Shown here: one piece after another, positions 43,153 to 51,951 of the stretch
How positions within the stretch are numbered: position 1 is the stretch's first letter
How the letters are laid out: each line of letters begins with the position of its first letter
DNA from: Thiodiazotropha sp040506705
GTDB lineage: Bacteria > Pseudomonadota > Gammaproteobacteria > Chromatiales > Chromatiaceae
Length of the DNA stretch: 64,000 bases
Reading direction: 5' to 3'
NCBI GenBank assembly: GCA_040506705.1
Contig: JBEVWG010000009.1
Span: 39,078-103,077, forward strand
The notes under the pieces: model-generated
Told to the model about the DNA's origin: nothing
The model's input: the letters and a program-made list of their open reading frames with translations, nothing else
The model's database searches: none
Translations under genes and position numbers: made by a program

Positions 43153-43712
43153 CTATCCTTTCCTTGTTCATCGCCTCTGGAAGTCCGGTTTGTTTTGCCG
43201 CCAATAATCAGTCCCAAGGGGTCGGGTCCGATCAAAGTGATGTGTTGATCCGTCTCGAGACTGGGGTGAAGTCCGGTGACATCCGGCTGTATCGGTAACT
43301 CCCGACCGCTTCTGTCGACCAGGGTGGCGAGAATGATGGAAGCGGGCCTGCCATAGTCGAAAATCTCATTCAGAGCGGCTCTGATAGTGCGGCCAGTCTG
43401 CAGTACATCATCGACCAGTATGATGTGTCGGTCATCCACAGGAACCGGCAGGTCTGAAGGGTGAACTTCCGGGTTCATGCCGATGCGTGTGAAATCATCC
43501 CGGTAAAATGAGATGTCCAGGGTGCCGAGTGGATCTTTCAATCCCAGCTCCTGGTGCAGTCTTTCAGCCAGCCATACACCACCAGTTCGAATGCCAACCA
43601 TCAGCGGGGCGGTGATATCCCTCTCATGCAGTAGTGTCCAGATCTTGCCTGCCACGACATCGACAAGGGATTCCACGCCATCGGCGTGCATGAAAGTTTT
43701 GTTATCGCTCAT
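43149..43712 (-). CDS. pyrR: PyrR, bifunctional pyr regulator / uracil phosphoribosyltransferase
   Basis: The 187-residue phosphoribosyltransferase has the PRPP loop IILVDDVLQTGRTIRAAL and the N-terminal MVGIRTGGVWLAERL segment. In gram-positive bacteria PyrR binds pyr mRNA; in Pseudomonas-type operons its regulatory role is less settled. About ten residues at the C-terminus (NRTSRGDEQGKDR) are extra and charged. It overlaps ruvX by 11 bases and pyrB by four. Confidence 0.93.
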   Translation of the reverse strand: MSDNKTFMHADGVESLVDVVAGKIWTLLHERDITAPLMVGIRTGGVWLAERLHQELGLKDPLGTLDISFYRDDFTRIGMNPEVHPSDLPVPVDDRHIILVDDVLQTGRTIRAALNEIFDYGRPASIILATLVDRSGRELPIQPDVTGLHPSLETDQHITLIGPDPLGLIIGGKTNRTSRGDEQGKDR

Positions 43713-44133
43713 TGAACCAGGTTTCCAATATCAGTTTGGCGGCTACCGCGTCATAATCTTCGAGCCGTTTGGCCCGATGTCCCAACCTGTCCCTGGCCTC
43801 GAAGGAGGTAAATCGTTCATCTGCCAGATGGACGGTCAAGTGGAAACGGCCTTCGAGCTGTCGTGAAAAGCGTAATGCGGGTTGTGTTGCATCGGTTTCA
43901 CTATCATCCACATCAAGCGGCAGGCCAACCACCAGGGCCTGAGGCTGCCACTCATCAATCAACTGTTTAATCCGCTCCCAATCAGGCTTGTGGTTAACCA
44001 ATTCGAGGGTTTCCAGCGGGGTTGCTGTTCCCGTCAGGCTCTGTCCCACCGCAACGCCTATCTTACGGGTACCAAAATCAAATCCCAACAGGGTATCTGT
44101 TTGTGCCACCTTGTTACGCGTGTCCTGCATCAC
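43702..44133 (-). CDS. ruvX: YqgF/RuvX Holliday-junction resolvase-like nuclease
   Basis: RNase H-fold protein of 143 residues: LGFDFGTRKIGVAVGQ at the N-terminus, VVGLPLDVDDSETD in the middle and DERFTSFEARDRL with YDAVAAKLILETW at the end. The family processes the 5' end of pre-16S rRNA and has been proposed as a resolvase. Two adjacent ATG codons are possible. It overlaps yqgE by 20 bases. Confidence 0.94.
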   Translation of the reverse strand: MMQDTRNKVAQTDTLLGFDFGTRKIGVAVGQSLTGTATPLETLELVNHKPDWERIKQLIDEWQPQALVVGLPLDVDDSETDATQPALRFSRQLEGRFHLTVHLADERFTSFEARDRLGHRAKRLEDYDAVAAKLILETWFNER

Positions 44134-44677
44134 CGCTCAGCAGGTTAAGATCAATTCCCAACAAGTCTGCTGCAGCCTGCCAACGCTCCTTGCAGGCCCG
44201 TTTGAAGATGATATTGGTTTCAGCTGGCCCACTCAGCCAGACGTTTTGCGCTATCTCATTTTCCAGCTGCCCGGCTCCCCAACTTGCATATCCCAGGGCA
44301 ACCAGGTTTCGCTCAGGGCCCTTACCGGCGGCAATCGCCTCGAGAATATCCAACGAAGTGGTAACACTGATATCAGTAGTAACCTTCAGTGTCGAGGCCC
44401 AATCCGAGTCGCTATCATGCAGCACAAAGCCACGATCACTTTGTACCGGGCCACCAGTGTATACCGGTTGTTCCGCGATTTTTTCGGTGCTTATCGGAAT
44501 CTTCAGCTGCTCGAAAATATCTGCCAGATGGAGCTCCATCGGGCGATTGATCACTATTCCCATGGCGCCATCATTGGAGTGTTCACAAATATAAGTCACC
44601 GTATGGAAGAAATTCGGATCCTCGAGTTGCGGCATCGCGATGAGAAAGTGGTTGGTCAGGTTGGTATTGGGGCTCAT
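44114..44677 (-). CDS. yqgE: YqgE/AlgH family protein
   Basis: The 187-residue protein has the conserved start NHFLIAMPQLEDPNFFHTV and the segments NDGAMGIVINRPMEL and VYTGGPVQSDRGFVLH. The family is widespread and its biochemical role is unresolved; AlgH was once linked to alginate regulation. A TTG start at 44692 is possible, but the ATG at 44677 gives family length with GGA upstream. It always accompanies ruvX in this operon type. Confidence 0.92.
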   Translation of the reverse strand: MSPNTNLTNHFLIAMPQLEDPNFFHTVTYICEHSNDGAMGIVINRPMELHLADIFEQLKIPISTEKIAEQPVYTGGPVQSDRGFVLHDSDSDWASTLKVTTDISVTTSLDILEAIAAGKGPERNLVALGYASWGAGQLENEIAQNVWLSGPAETNIIFKRACKERWQAAADLLGIDLNLLSGDAGHA

Positions 44678-44715
44678 AGTTATAGTATCCAATCGCTGGC
44701 AGATGGCTGCAATAG

Positions 44716-45573
44716 TTATTCTGCGTTGAGTTTGCCGCTACGCAAAAATTGCCAGGTACGTGTGATGTCAAGAATGTCCGTCTCTTTACGTATTTCATTT
44801 GGGAAAGGAGAGAAGGGAGCCGCGAGTCGAACGATGCGTACAGCGGCATCGTCAAGAATCTTGTGACCAGACGAATGGAGTACGCGTATCTGCTCAACAC
44901 TGCCATCTGTCTTTACAGCAACATGCAGTACCAGATTGCCGTAGAGACTGTCTCTTTTGGCTTGATCTGGATAATTCAGGTTACCAATCCGCTCTACCTT
45001 ACGTCGCCAGGCATCAAGATAGGAGGCATATTTATACTCTTTGGTGCTGGCGCTGATCGCTTTACGTTTGGGTAGTTTGGCATAGGCCTCGGTTTTTCGC
45101 TCCAATTCTGCGGTCAGTCTGGCAATTTCCATATTCTTGCTGGCCAGCAATTGTCTGGCTGAGGGGAGGGGCTGCAACTGAGGCAGAGTGGTATCCGGAG
45201 AGGTCTTTATATCTGAGATCTCTGTCGTTAGCGGATCCTGTTTGGGTTGCAGTGTCTGTTGAGCTTCTGGAGGCCGGGCGATTTGTGGAACTGCTGAGGG
45301 TTGGGGAGTCTCAGCTATTTGCGGTTTCTCCTTCTCACTCTGCTCTCCGCCGCCGGTCTGGGAGGTTTGGGCCAGATAGTCCGCTTCCTCCTCCTCTTTT
45401 GGCTGTTCACTGGGTCGTCTGACCACCATCACTTCAAGGCTCTGTTGCCGAAACTCAGGCTTGTTGGGTTCAAAGGGCTTGAAGGTAATGCCAAGAATTA
45501 CGAAGGCATGCAAGGCCGTGGCAGCGAATAGACCGATACCCAGAATGTCAGATTGGTTTTGGGTTGAAATCAT
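44716..45573 (-). CDS. tonB: TonB-family energy transducer (TonB3-like)
   Basis: The 285-residue protein has an N-terminal signal-anchor helix (about 10-30), a Pro/Glu/Gln-rich periplasmic spacer (about 50-145), a short coiled coil (NMEIARLTAELERKTEAYAK) and a C-terminal TonB domain (about 190-280, YPDQAKRDSLYGNLVLHVAV). It lies between gshB and yqgE. The same order occurs in Pseudomonas aeruginosa, where this gene is tonB3 and is needed for twitching motility, which fits the pil-chp genes nearby. It overlaps gshB by four bases. Confidence 0.86.
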   Translation of the reverse strand: MISTQNQSDILGIGLFAATALHAFVILGITFKPFEPNKPEFRQQSLEVMVVRRPSEQPKEEEEADYLAQTSQTGGGEQSEKEKPQIAETPQPSAVPQIARPPEAQQTLQPKQDPLTTEISDIKTSPDTTLPQLQPLPSARQLLASKNMEIARLTAELERKTEAYAKLPKRKAISASTKEYKYASYLDAWRRKVERIGNLNYPDQAKRDSLYGNLVLHVAVKTDGSVEQIRVLHSSGHKILDDAAVRIVRLAAPFSPFPNEIRKETDILDITRTWQFLRSGKLNAE

Positions 45574-46520
45574 AAATTGAGTTTAGCTGCTATCGAGTCC
45601 ATCAGGTCGCCGGCTATGTCCAAATCAAACAGGCGGTCAAGCTCCCTAATACATGTGGGGCTGGTGACGTTGATTTCAGTTAAATAGTCACCGATCACAT
45701 CGAGGCCGGCGAACAGAATACCACGGGATTTCAGCTCCGGGCCTACCTGTTGTGCAATCCATAGGTCTCTCTCTGACAGGGGTACCCCTTCGCCTCTGCC
45801 ACCAGCGGCCAGATTTCCCCGAGTCTCACCTTCAGCAGGTATTCTGGCGAGCGCATAAGGGACAGGTTCACCATCTATCATCAGGATCCGTTTATCACCT
45901 TTGTCGATCTCCGCAATAAAGCGTTGCGCCATCGTATATTGACTCCCGTGTTGAGTCAGTGTTTCGATGATTACGCCGATATTCGGGTCCTTTTGGGTTA
46001 TGCGGAAGATTGAGGCACCCCCCATACCACCTAGTGGTTTGAGAATAATGTCACCATGAATGCCATGAAATTCACGAATCTCTTCACTATTTCGGGTAAC
46101 CAGGGTAGGTGGCGTGCATTGGGGAAAGAGGGCTGTGAACAGTTTCTCGTTGGCATCCCTTAAACTATTGGGCCGATTGACAATCAGACACCCCTCAGAC
46201 TCAGCCTGCTGAAGCAGATAGGTTGTATATATGTACTCCATGTCAAAAGGCGGGTCTTTACGCATCAGTACCACGTCCAGCTGATGCAGAGGCATTCGCT
46301 GAGACTGACCAAATTCGAACCAATTGTCAGCATCATCCTTAACTTTTAGATTACGGCCATCTGCCCAGCAGGTGCCATCCTTTAGGGAGAGATCCTGCTG
46401 CTCAAGGTAGTGGATTCCCCAGCCTCTTGACTGGGCCGCCAGCAACATCGCGAATGTGCTGTCTTTATGTACCTTGATGGAGTCAATTGGATCCATCACT
46501 ACGCCGAGTTGGATAGTCAT
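45570..46520 (-). CDS. gshB: glutathione synthetase
   Basis: ATP-grasp ligase of 316 residues joining gamma-glutamylcysteine and glycine. Motifs are GVVMDPIDSIKVHKDST at the N-terminus, LMRKDPPFDMEYIY, DIILKPLGGMGGASIFRI for ATP binding, and GLDVIGDYLTEINVTSPT for magnesium. Length is normal. It is the first gene of the leftward tonB-yqgE-ruvX-pyr operon and supplies the thiol used by Grx4. Confidence 0.96.
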   Translation of the reverse strand: MTIQLGVVMDPIDSIKVHKDSTFAMLLAAQSRGWGIHYLEQQDLSLKDGTCWADGRNLKVKDDADNWFEFGQSQRMPLHQLDVVLMRKDPPFDMEYIYTTYLLQQAESEGCLIVNRPNSLRDANEKLFTALFPQCTPPTLVTRNSEEIREFHGIHGDIILKPLGGMGGASIFRITQKDPNIGVIIETLTQHGSQYTMAQRFIAEIDKGDKRILMIDGEPVPYALARIPAEGETRGNLAAGGRGEGVPLSERDLWIAQQVGPELKSRGILFAGLDVIGDYLTEINVTSPTCIRELDRLFDLDIAGDLMDSIAAKLNL

Positions 46521-47018
46521 AAGATATTTGCGGCCCTGGGTATAGTTGGGGTGGTATTACTTGCTTGGATAATAAATTTTTAAAAAAATTAGTGGTCAAT
46601 CTTCAGCAGGCCATAATAATGCCTCTTTGGGCTGCTTTGAAATGGCCAAATCACGTAAACAGAAATTTTTTTCATCCTGGGCTTGATGCTACGAGTTTAT
46701 TGAAGATGAGACGTTATGGTGTGGCAGCCAATCCCCGGCTGTCTGGTGGTCTGACACCAATCAGAATCGCCTTAAGTTTTTCAATGGCTTGCCGCTAGTA
46801 TGTGCTACATGTTGTTAGGAGTAACTGAATTTATCCCCCTAAGTTAATGAATTGGGAAGTATATTCTTGATGCGGACTGGTTGTCTTGCTATTTTGTTGG
46901 GGTAAATTCGAGGTTATGGACTTGACCGAAAGGGAGGAGAGCCACTGCACATAAGATTTCAGTCAAAAACTAGCGCAGTGTTGTCATTTATTGCTTAAAA
47001 ATAGAGAGGTGTGTTGCT
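46521..47018. other. 498-bp divergent spacer upstream of gshB and the pil-side genes
   Basis: No supported gene. A 77-codon frame at 46565-46798 has no ribosome site and no protein-like character. The stretch is AT-rich near gshB and must hold two divergent promoters, but I cannot single out -35/-10 elements with confidence. CCCCGGCTGTCTGGTGG (46733-46749) is the only GC-rich part and has no clear symmetry. Confidence 0.4.
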
Positions 47019-47405
47019 ATGGCGGCACAAACCACCAGTTTTAGAATGATGAGATGCGTCAGTTTTAAGCGGCCTGCAATCGCCTTGTGTTTGGTTGGTT
47101 CTCTGTCTCAGGTCTCTATCGCAGATGAGGATGACTATCTGTCGGAGATTTCGATTGAGGCAAAAAAGGTCGATTCCGAACTGCCGACTAAGGGAGAATC
47201 GACTCAGAATAGTGAAGTTGGCTCGGTCGAGAATGCAGCTCGAATAGCATTTGAAGAGGATCTGAAGTCTCGTTACATGGGGAGCTACACTTTTTATCTG
47301 AAGTTACCCAGACGAGCCCGGGAAGAGGTTTATGAGGAATATATTGGTGGCGCTTCAATTGATGAGATCAGAAAAAAAATTATGAATCGTTTTCTAAATC
47401 AGTAG
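47019..47405 (+). CDS. small exported protein of unknown function
   Basis: The 128-residue product has a signal peptide (PAIALCLVGSLSQVSIAD). An acidic linker (about 36-75) follows, then a conserved-looking C-terminal segment (about 85-128) reading GSYTFYLKLPRRAREEVYEE and GASIDEIRKKIMNRF. I do not recognise the family. The C-terminal part looks like a helical interaction motif. GAGAGG precedes the ATG. It begins the group of genes that leads into pilG. Confidence 0.7.
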   Translation: MAAQTTSFRMMRCVSFKRPAIALCLVGSLSQVSIADEDDYLSEISIEAKKVDSELPTKGESTQNSEVGSVENAARIAFEEDLKSRYMGSYTFYLKLPRRAREEVYEEYIGGASIDEIRKKIMNRFLNQ

Positions 47406-47487
47406 AGAAGTATTAGCTCGGAAATGTTGTCAAGGATTGTTTTATTTATCCCGATGCCAGATCAACTTAAACCTGAAAGGTATAGTG

Positions 47488-48210
47488 ATGAATTGCTGTA
47501 TTAACTTGATATTTCGAGTCTCCTTGCTGCTTTTGCCGCTGATCGCAGTTGCTGAAGAAGCAACCGACGGGAAAGATCTCGAGGTTAAGCTATCATCTGA
47601 AAAGCCATTTACCCATGTCATACATGAAGGCCGTGCAGTCAAAGTGCAACGGATTCAGGATCCCGATTACCAACTTCAGGGTTACTACGCCAAGACAGCG
47701 CGAAAATGTCCACCATTCTGTTTACAGCCAATGCAGGTCGATCCTCAGGTGGCGACCATTGGTGAGATTGAGCTTTTTGATTTCATGGAAGGGAAGTTAC
47801 GAGATAAAACCGGTCTGTTAATTGATGCGAGGACGGCTGAGTGGTTTAATCGTGGCACTATTCCTGGTTCCATCAACATTCCATTTATAGGCTTGAGTAA
47901 GCCTGGAACTCCGGAAATGGAACAGGCGCTGTTGCTTTTTGGGGTCAGACCCAGGGGCAGTGTTGGCGCGATCTCCCTTAAGCTTGAGCAGATGGGAATA
48001 TTGGGAAATGAGGAAATGACTGAAAAATGGGATTTCAGCAACGCAAAAGATCTTGTGCTTTGGTGCAATGGCCCGGAGTGTGGCCAGTCGCCTCGCGCAA
48101 TCAAAGGATTATTGAAAGTGGGCTACCCAGCCAACAAAATTTTCTATTACCGTGGTGGCATGCAGTTGTGGCAATTATGGGGTCTGACAACTGTAGTGCC
48201 GGGCGAGTAA
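47488..48210 (+). CDS. exported rhodanese-domain protein
   Basis: The 240-residue protein has a signal peptide (MNCCINLIFRVSLLLLPLIA) and a C-terminal rhodanese domain (about 95-235): TGLLIDARTAEWFNRGTIPG, then the active loop with catalytic Cys in VLWCNGPECGQSPRAIKGL. An extra Cys pair in KCPPFCLQPM precedes the domain. Periplasmic rhodaneses move sulfane sulfur or act in redox sensing; the partner is unknown. An upstream frame start at 47437 is rejected because it would mask the signal peptide; AAAGG lies before the ATG at 47488. It is 40 bases before pilG. Confidence 0.84.
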   Translation: MNCCINLIFRVSLLLLPLIAVAEEATDGKDLEVKLSSEKPFTHVIHEGRAVKVQRIQDPDYQLQGYYAKTARKCPPFCLQPMQVDPQVATIGEIELFDFMEGKLRDKTGLLIDARTAEWFNRGTIPGSINIPFIGLSKPGTPEMEQALLLFGVRPRGSVGAISLKLEQMGILGNEEMTEKWDFSNAKDLVLWCNGPECGQSPRAIKGLLKVGYPANKIFYYRGGMQLWQLWGLTTVVPGE

Positions 48211-48250
48211 CCGATTTTTATGAATATGTCCGTGACATGAGGATTTCAAC

Positions 48251-48655
48251 GTGAGTGGTGATGAAACTGAAAAGGACATCTCTGGTGTCAAAGTCATGGT
48301 CATCGATGACAGTAAAACCATTCGGCGCACAGCCGAAAGTCTGCTGAAAAAAGCGGGCTGTGATGTATCAACGGCTACAGATGGTTTTGAGGCATTGGCT
48401 ATGATCGCTGACCACCATCCTGACGTGATTTTTGTCGATATTATGATGCCTCGTCTTGATGGTTATCAGACCTGTGCACTGATCAAACACAACGATGTGT
48501 ACAAAAATATACCGGTCATCATGCTATCGAGTAAGGATGGTCTGTTCGATCGGGCACGGGGCAGGATTGTAGGTTCAGAACAATACTTGACCAAACCATT
48601 TACCAAGGATGAGCTTTTAGGCGCAATCCGGCGCTATGTTAGTAGTGCTGCATAA
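48251..48655 (+). CDS. pilG: PilG, CheY-like twitching-motility response regulator
   Basis: Single-domain response regulator of 134 residues with the acidic pair in MVIDDSKT, phospho-acceptor Asp in VIFVDIMMPRLDG, and Lys in QYLTKPFTKDE. In Pseudomonas PilG takes phosphate from ChpA and promotes pilus extension and cAMP production. It begins with GTG at 48251 after GAGGATTTC. First gene of the Pil-Chp cluster. Confidence 0.94.
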   Translation: MSGDETEKDISGVKVMVIDDSKTIRRTAESLLKKAGCDVSTATDGFEALAMIADHHPDVIFVDIMMPRLDGYQTCALIKHNDVYKNIPVIMLSSKDGLFDRARGRIVGSEQYLTKPFTKDELLGAIRRYVSSAA

Positions 48656-48771
48656 GTAGTAACAGTTGCGATTTGGTTTGAGATGGCTGCTATCCAACAG
48701 GATGAAAGCTGGATTTAAAGACATTCTTGGATCAGCCGATAAGGACTAGAACCAATGGGCAGAGAGATTCG

Positions 48772-49209
48772 ATGATCAAAAATATATTTCGCAGGGGTCG
48801 CGAAGAGTCAGTAGAGAGCAATATCCCATCTACTGGTGAGACCAAGGGTAGGATTCTCGTGGTCGATGATTCGCCCACTGAGGTTGTCGTTTTCAAAAAA
48901 ATACTTGCAAAGCATGGTTACGAGATACTCGTGGCAACCGATGGGCAGGAAGGGGTGGACATTGCCAAGCAGGAGTTGCCCGACCTCATACTTATGGATG
49001 TGGTGATGCCGGTTCTCAACGGATTTCAGGCGACACGTCAGCTGAAGAATAACGAAGCAACTGCGAAGATTCCGGTGATCATGGTAACCACTAAGGACCA
49101 GCAGACCGATATCAATTGGGGGATGCGCCAAGGGGCTACTGAATATATGGTAAAACCTGTCTCACCTGCAGAACTGCTGCACAAGATTAAGGCGTTGATC
49201 AATGCCTGA
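48772..49209 (+). CDS. pilH: PilH, CheY-like twitching-motility response regulator
   Basis: Response regulator of 145 residues: a charged N-terminal extension of about 25 residues (MIKNIFRRGREESVESN) before the receiver, with the acidic pair in LVVDDSPTEV, Asp in LILMDVVMPVLNG and Lys in YMVKPVSPAE. PilH usually opposes PilG and favours pilus retraction. Usual PilH is about 120 residues, so the extension is notable. An earlier frame start at 48727 is unlikely. It overlaps pilI by eight bases. Confidence 0.93.
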   Translation: MIKNIFRRGREESVESNIPSTGETKGRILVVDDSPTEVVVFKKILAKHGYEILVATDGQEGVDIAKQELPDLILMDVVMPVLNGFQATRQLKNNEATAKIPVIMVTTKDQQTDINWGMRQGATEYMVKPVSPAELLHKIKALINA

Positions 49210-49771
49210 TGACGCTATGCAACAGAGCGTTATAGAGACACCGCAAGCGGTGGTTCAACTATTGGCAAACCTGGAACAACGCAGCCGGGACAGTGCCAAA
49301 GGACTCCCTCAACAAGAACTTATCCAGAGTTATTGGGAAGGGGTGATGTTCTACGTTGGCGAGAGTCGTTTTATCGCGCCACTCAGTAGTGTCAAAGAGA
49401 TTCTTAATTATCCAACTGCTCTGACTCCGGTTCCAGGCTCGAAGCCTTGGATGATGGGGGTTGCCAATGTACGCGGCACCCTGATCCCGGTAATCGATCT
49501 TCAGCTGTTTCTTATCGGTAGAAAGACCCGTCGTACTCGCAGAAGCCGGGTGCTCGTGTTCACTATGGGAAGTGGCTTAAGTGGTGTGCTGGTAGGAGAG
49601 ATGGTAGGTATGCGCCACTTTACCAGGGAGTCTGCTAAAGAGATGCAGTCGGTTAAAGAAAAATTTTCAAAATATGTTCAGTTTGAATTCGACCAGGACG
49701 GGATGGCTTGGCCGGTGTTTAGTCTGCAGGCATTAGCAGACGATCCGGCGTTTCAGATCGCCGCAACCTGA
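49202..49771 (+). CDS. pilI: PilI, CheW-like adaptor
   Basis: CheW-domain protein of 189 residues linking the receptor PilJ to the kinase ChpA. The core runs from GVMFYVGESRFIAPLSSVKE through PGSKPWMMGVANVRGTLIPV to the C-terminal PVFSLQALADDPAF. The N-terminal 40 residues are a charged leader typical of PilI. The ATG overlaps the pilH stop. Confidence 0.93.
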   Translation: MPDDAMQQSVIETPQAVVQLLANLEQRSRDSAKGLPQQELIQSYWEGVMFYVGESRFIAPLSSVKEILNYPTALTPVPGSKPWMMGVANVRGTLIPVIDLQLFLIGRKTRRTRRSRVLVFTMGSGLSGVLVGEMVGMRHFTRESAKEMQSVKEKFSKYVQFEFDQDGMAWPVFSLQALADDPAFQIAAT

Positions 49772-49827
49772 CACCATGAGAATAACTGGATTTAGGATTT
49801 GGGCTTAAGCTTTCGGGAGAAAGAAGA

Positions 49828-51870
49828 ATGAAAGGCAAACGCGTGGGTGGAACTCTGCCCTCAAATAAGGTCATCACCACATTGGCTGTTCTGGTGCTGG
49901 TGTGTCTTATCCTGGCACTGGTGACCTTCTTGCATACAACCCAGCGGGAGTCCTACGACGAACAGTATTTGATTCGCGCAGCTGAACAGCAGGTGTTGTC
50001 TCAGCGGATTGCTAAATACGCCCTTTCTGCGGCCCGAGGTGAGCTCGAATCATTTAAGCCGTTGCAGAAAAGTCGCGACCGATTCGAAAATATCATGTGG
50101 GAACTTAAGAATGGTGGAGGCGCTGCCAGTGATCTCCCTGGTTCTCCAGATGAAGTAAAAACCGAATTGGCTGAGCTTGAGAATAGATGGCTGGCACTAC
50201 GCAGCAACATTGATGAAATCCTCAAAGCACAGGAAAATATTCTGGCGATTGATGAATTCTCTGCAATTATTTCGGAATTCGTACCTCAACTTCAGGAGCT
50301 TTCGGAAGAGTTGGCCGAGGTTCTAATCAACAGTAACGCACCGAGACGTCAGGTCTACATCGCTACTGAGCAGGAGATGTTGATTCAGAGAATCAATTCG
50401 AATGTTAATCAGGTACTGGCCGGTGGACAGAAAACAGCTGCTGCCATTGATCAGTTCAGCCGTGACGCAGATCTCTTTGGACGAATTCTCGAAGGTCTGC
50501 GAACTGGTGATAAGGAGATGAGCATAGCCCAGGTTAAAGACAAGATCGCTCTACAGCGTCTTGATGATGTGGCAACCCTGTTCGCAACCATCCAAGACAA
50601 TGCGGCAGAGATTATTCAGAATATCCCGGATGTATTACCAGCTCTTGAAGCTGCATCAGTGGTTAGTGGTTCTTCAGACCAGGTCAGTTCCGCTGCGGAG
50701 ACTATGATTGCCGCATATGGCCAATCTCCAGGACGGTTTTCCTTACTCGGAATCAAAGCAGGCCCAGGTATGATCGCTGTATTCGGTGGTGCTGCCGCAA
50801 TCTTCCTGGTAATGCTTGGTATGCAGTTGGTCGTTGATGCTCAGCGTCGTGAGCAGGCGAGTAAACAGCAGAACGAAAACAACCAGAAGGCCATTTTGCA
50901 GCTGCTCGACGAAATGGGTGACCTGGCTGATGGTGACCTGACCGTTACCGCCAGTGTGACCGAAGATATTACAGGCGCTATTGCTGACTCCATCAACTAC
51001 GCGATCGAAGCGCTGCGTGAACTGGTTACCACTATCAATCAGACTTCAGAGCAGGTCTCCGGTGCAACCCAGGAGAGTCGTGCCACCGCGATGCATCTTG
51101 CTGAGGCGAGTGAGCATCAGGCTGAACAGATCACACAAGCCAATGGTTCCATTGGTGAAATGACCGATGCGATTGATCAGATGTCACAAGACGCGACTGA
51201 ATCGGCGGAAGTTGCCAAGCGCTCTGTGGAAATCGCCAGCACGGGTGCTGATACGGTACGTAATACCATCACAGGCATGGATAACATTCGTGAACAGATC
51301 CAGGAGACCTCTAAACGTATCAAACGTTTGGGTGAAAGCTCCCAGGAGATTGGTGACATCGTTGAGTTGATCGATGATATTGCCGACCAAACCAATATTC
51401 TGGCGTTGAATGCTGCGATGCAGGCCGCGATGGCCGGTGAAGCAGGTCGAGGCTTCGCGGTTGTTGCCGACGAGGTACAAAGATTGGCTGAGCGTTCTAT
51501 CAACGCTACCAAACAGATTGAAGCACTGGTTAAGACCATTCAGGCAGACACCAATGAAGCGGTGACTTCGATGGAAGCCAGTACCTCTGGTGTAGTTAAA
51601 GGGGCAACCCTCGCGGAAGACGCTGGTGAAGCTCTGAAAGAGATCGAAAGTGTTTCGCAATATATTGCTGACTTGACGGGCAAAATCGCTACCTCCGCAC
51701 AGACTCAGTCGGATCAGGCGGTGAACGTTAAAGATACAATGAGCGTCATTCAGGAGATCACCAATCAGACATCGGAAGGTACACACCAGACCGCGAATTC
51801 CATTGGTGCTCTGGCCGACCTCTCTGATCAGCTGCAAAAGTCGGTTGCCGGATTCCGTCTGCCAGCCTGA
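49828..51870 (+). CDS. pilJ: PilJ, type IV pilus methyl-accepting chemotaxis protein
   Basis: Inner-membrane chemoreceptor of 680 residues. Transmembrane helix 1 is at about 15-34 and helix 2 at about 312-336. Between them lie two PilJ-type four-helix modules (about 45-150 and 175-290; each starts with an AEQQVLSQRIAKYA or EQEMLIQRINSNV segment). A HAMP region and a long coiled-coil signalling domain follow, with tip sequence DQTNILALNAAMQAAMAGEA. Methylation would require a CheR, which is not in this cluster. GGGAGAAAG precedes the ATG. Confidence 0.95.
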   Translation: MKGKRVGGTLPSNKVITTLAVLVLVCLILALVTFLHTTQRESYDEQYLIRAAEQQVLSQRIAKYALSAARGELESFKPLQKSRDRFENIMWELKNGGGAASDLPGSPDEVKTELAELENRWLALRSNIDEILKAQENILAIDEFSAIISEFVPQLQELSEELAEVLINSNAPRRQVYIATEQEMLIQRINSNVNQVLAGGQKTAAAIDQFSRDADLFGRILEGLRTGDKEMSIAQVKDKIALQRLDDVATLFATIQDNAAEIIQNIPDVLPALEAASVVSGSSDQVSSAAETMIAAYGQSPGRFSLLGIKAGPGMIAVFGGAAAIFLVMLGMQLVVDAQRREQASKQQNENNQKAILQLLDEMGDLADGDLTVTASVTEDITGAIADSINYAIEALRELVTTINQTSEQVSGATQESRATAMHLAEASEHQAEQITQANGSIGEMTDAIDQMSQDATESAEVAKRSVEIASTGADTVRNTITGMDNIREQIQETSKRIKRLGESSQEIGDIVELIDDIADQTNILALNAAMQAAMAGEAGRGFAVVADEVQRLAERSINATKQIEALVKTIQADTNEAVTSMEASTSGVVKGATLAEDAGEALKEIESVSQYIADLTGKIATSAQTQSDQAVNVKDTMSVIQEITNQTSEGTHQTANSIGALADLSDQLQKSVAGFRLPA

Positions 51871-51951
51871 TCAAATTGAAGCCAACCCACTGGGTGGATG
51901 TATAAGCATGGTCAATAGTCGCACTGGTTTCTCGACGGGAGTGCATCACAA

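Noticed and set aside
46565..46798. Frame of 77 codons between gshB and the 128-residue gene
   Set aside because: No ribosome site and no conserved features; it lies in the divergent promoter region.
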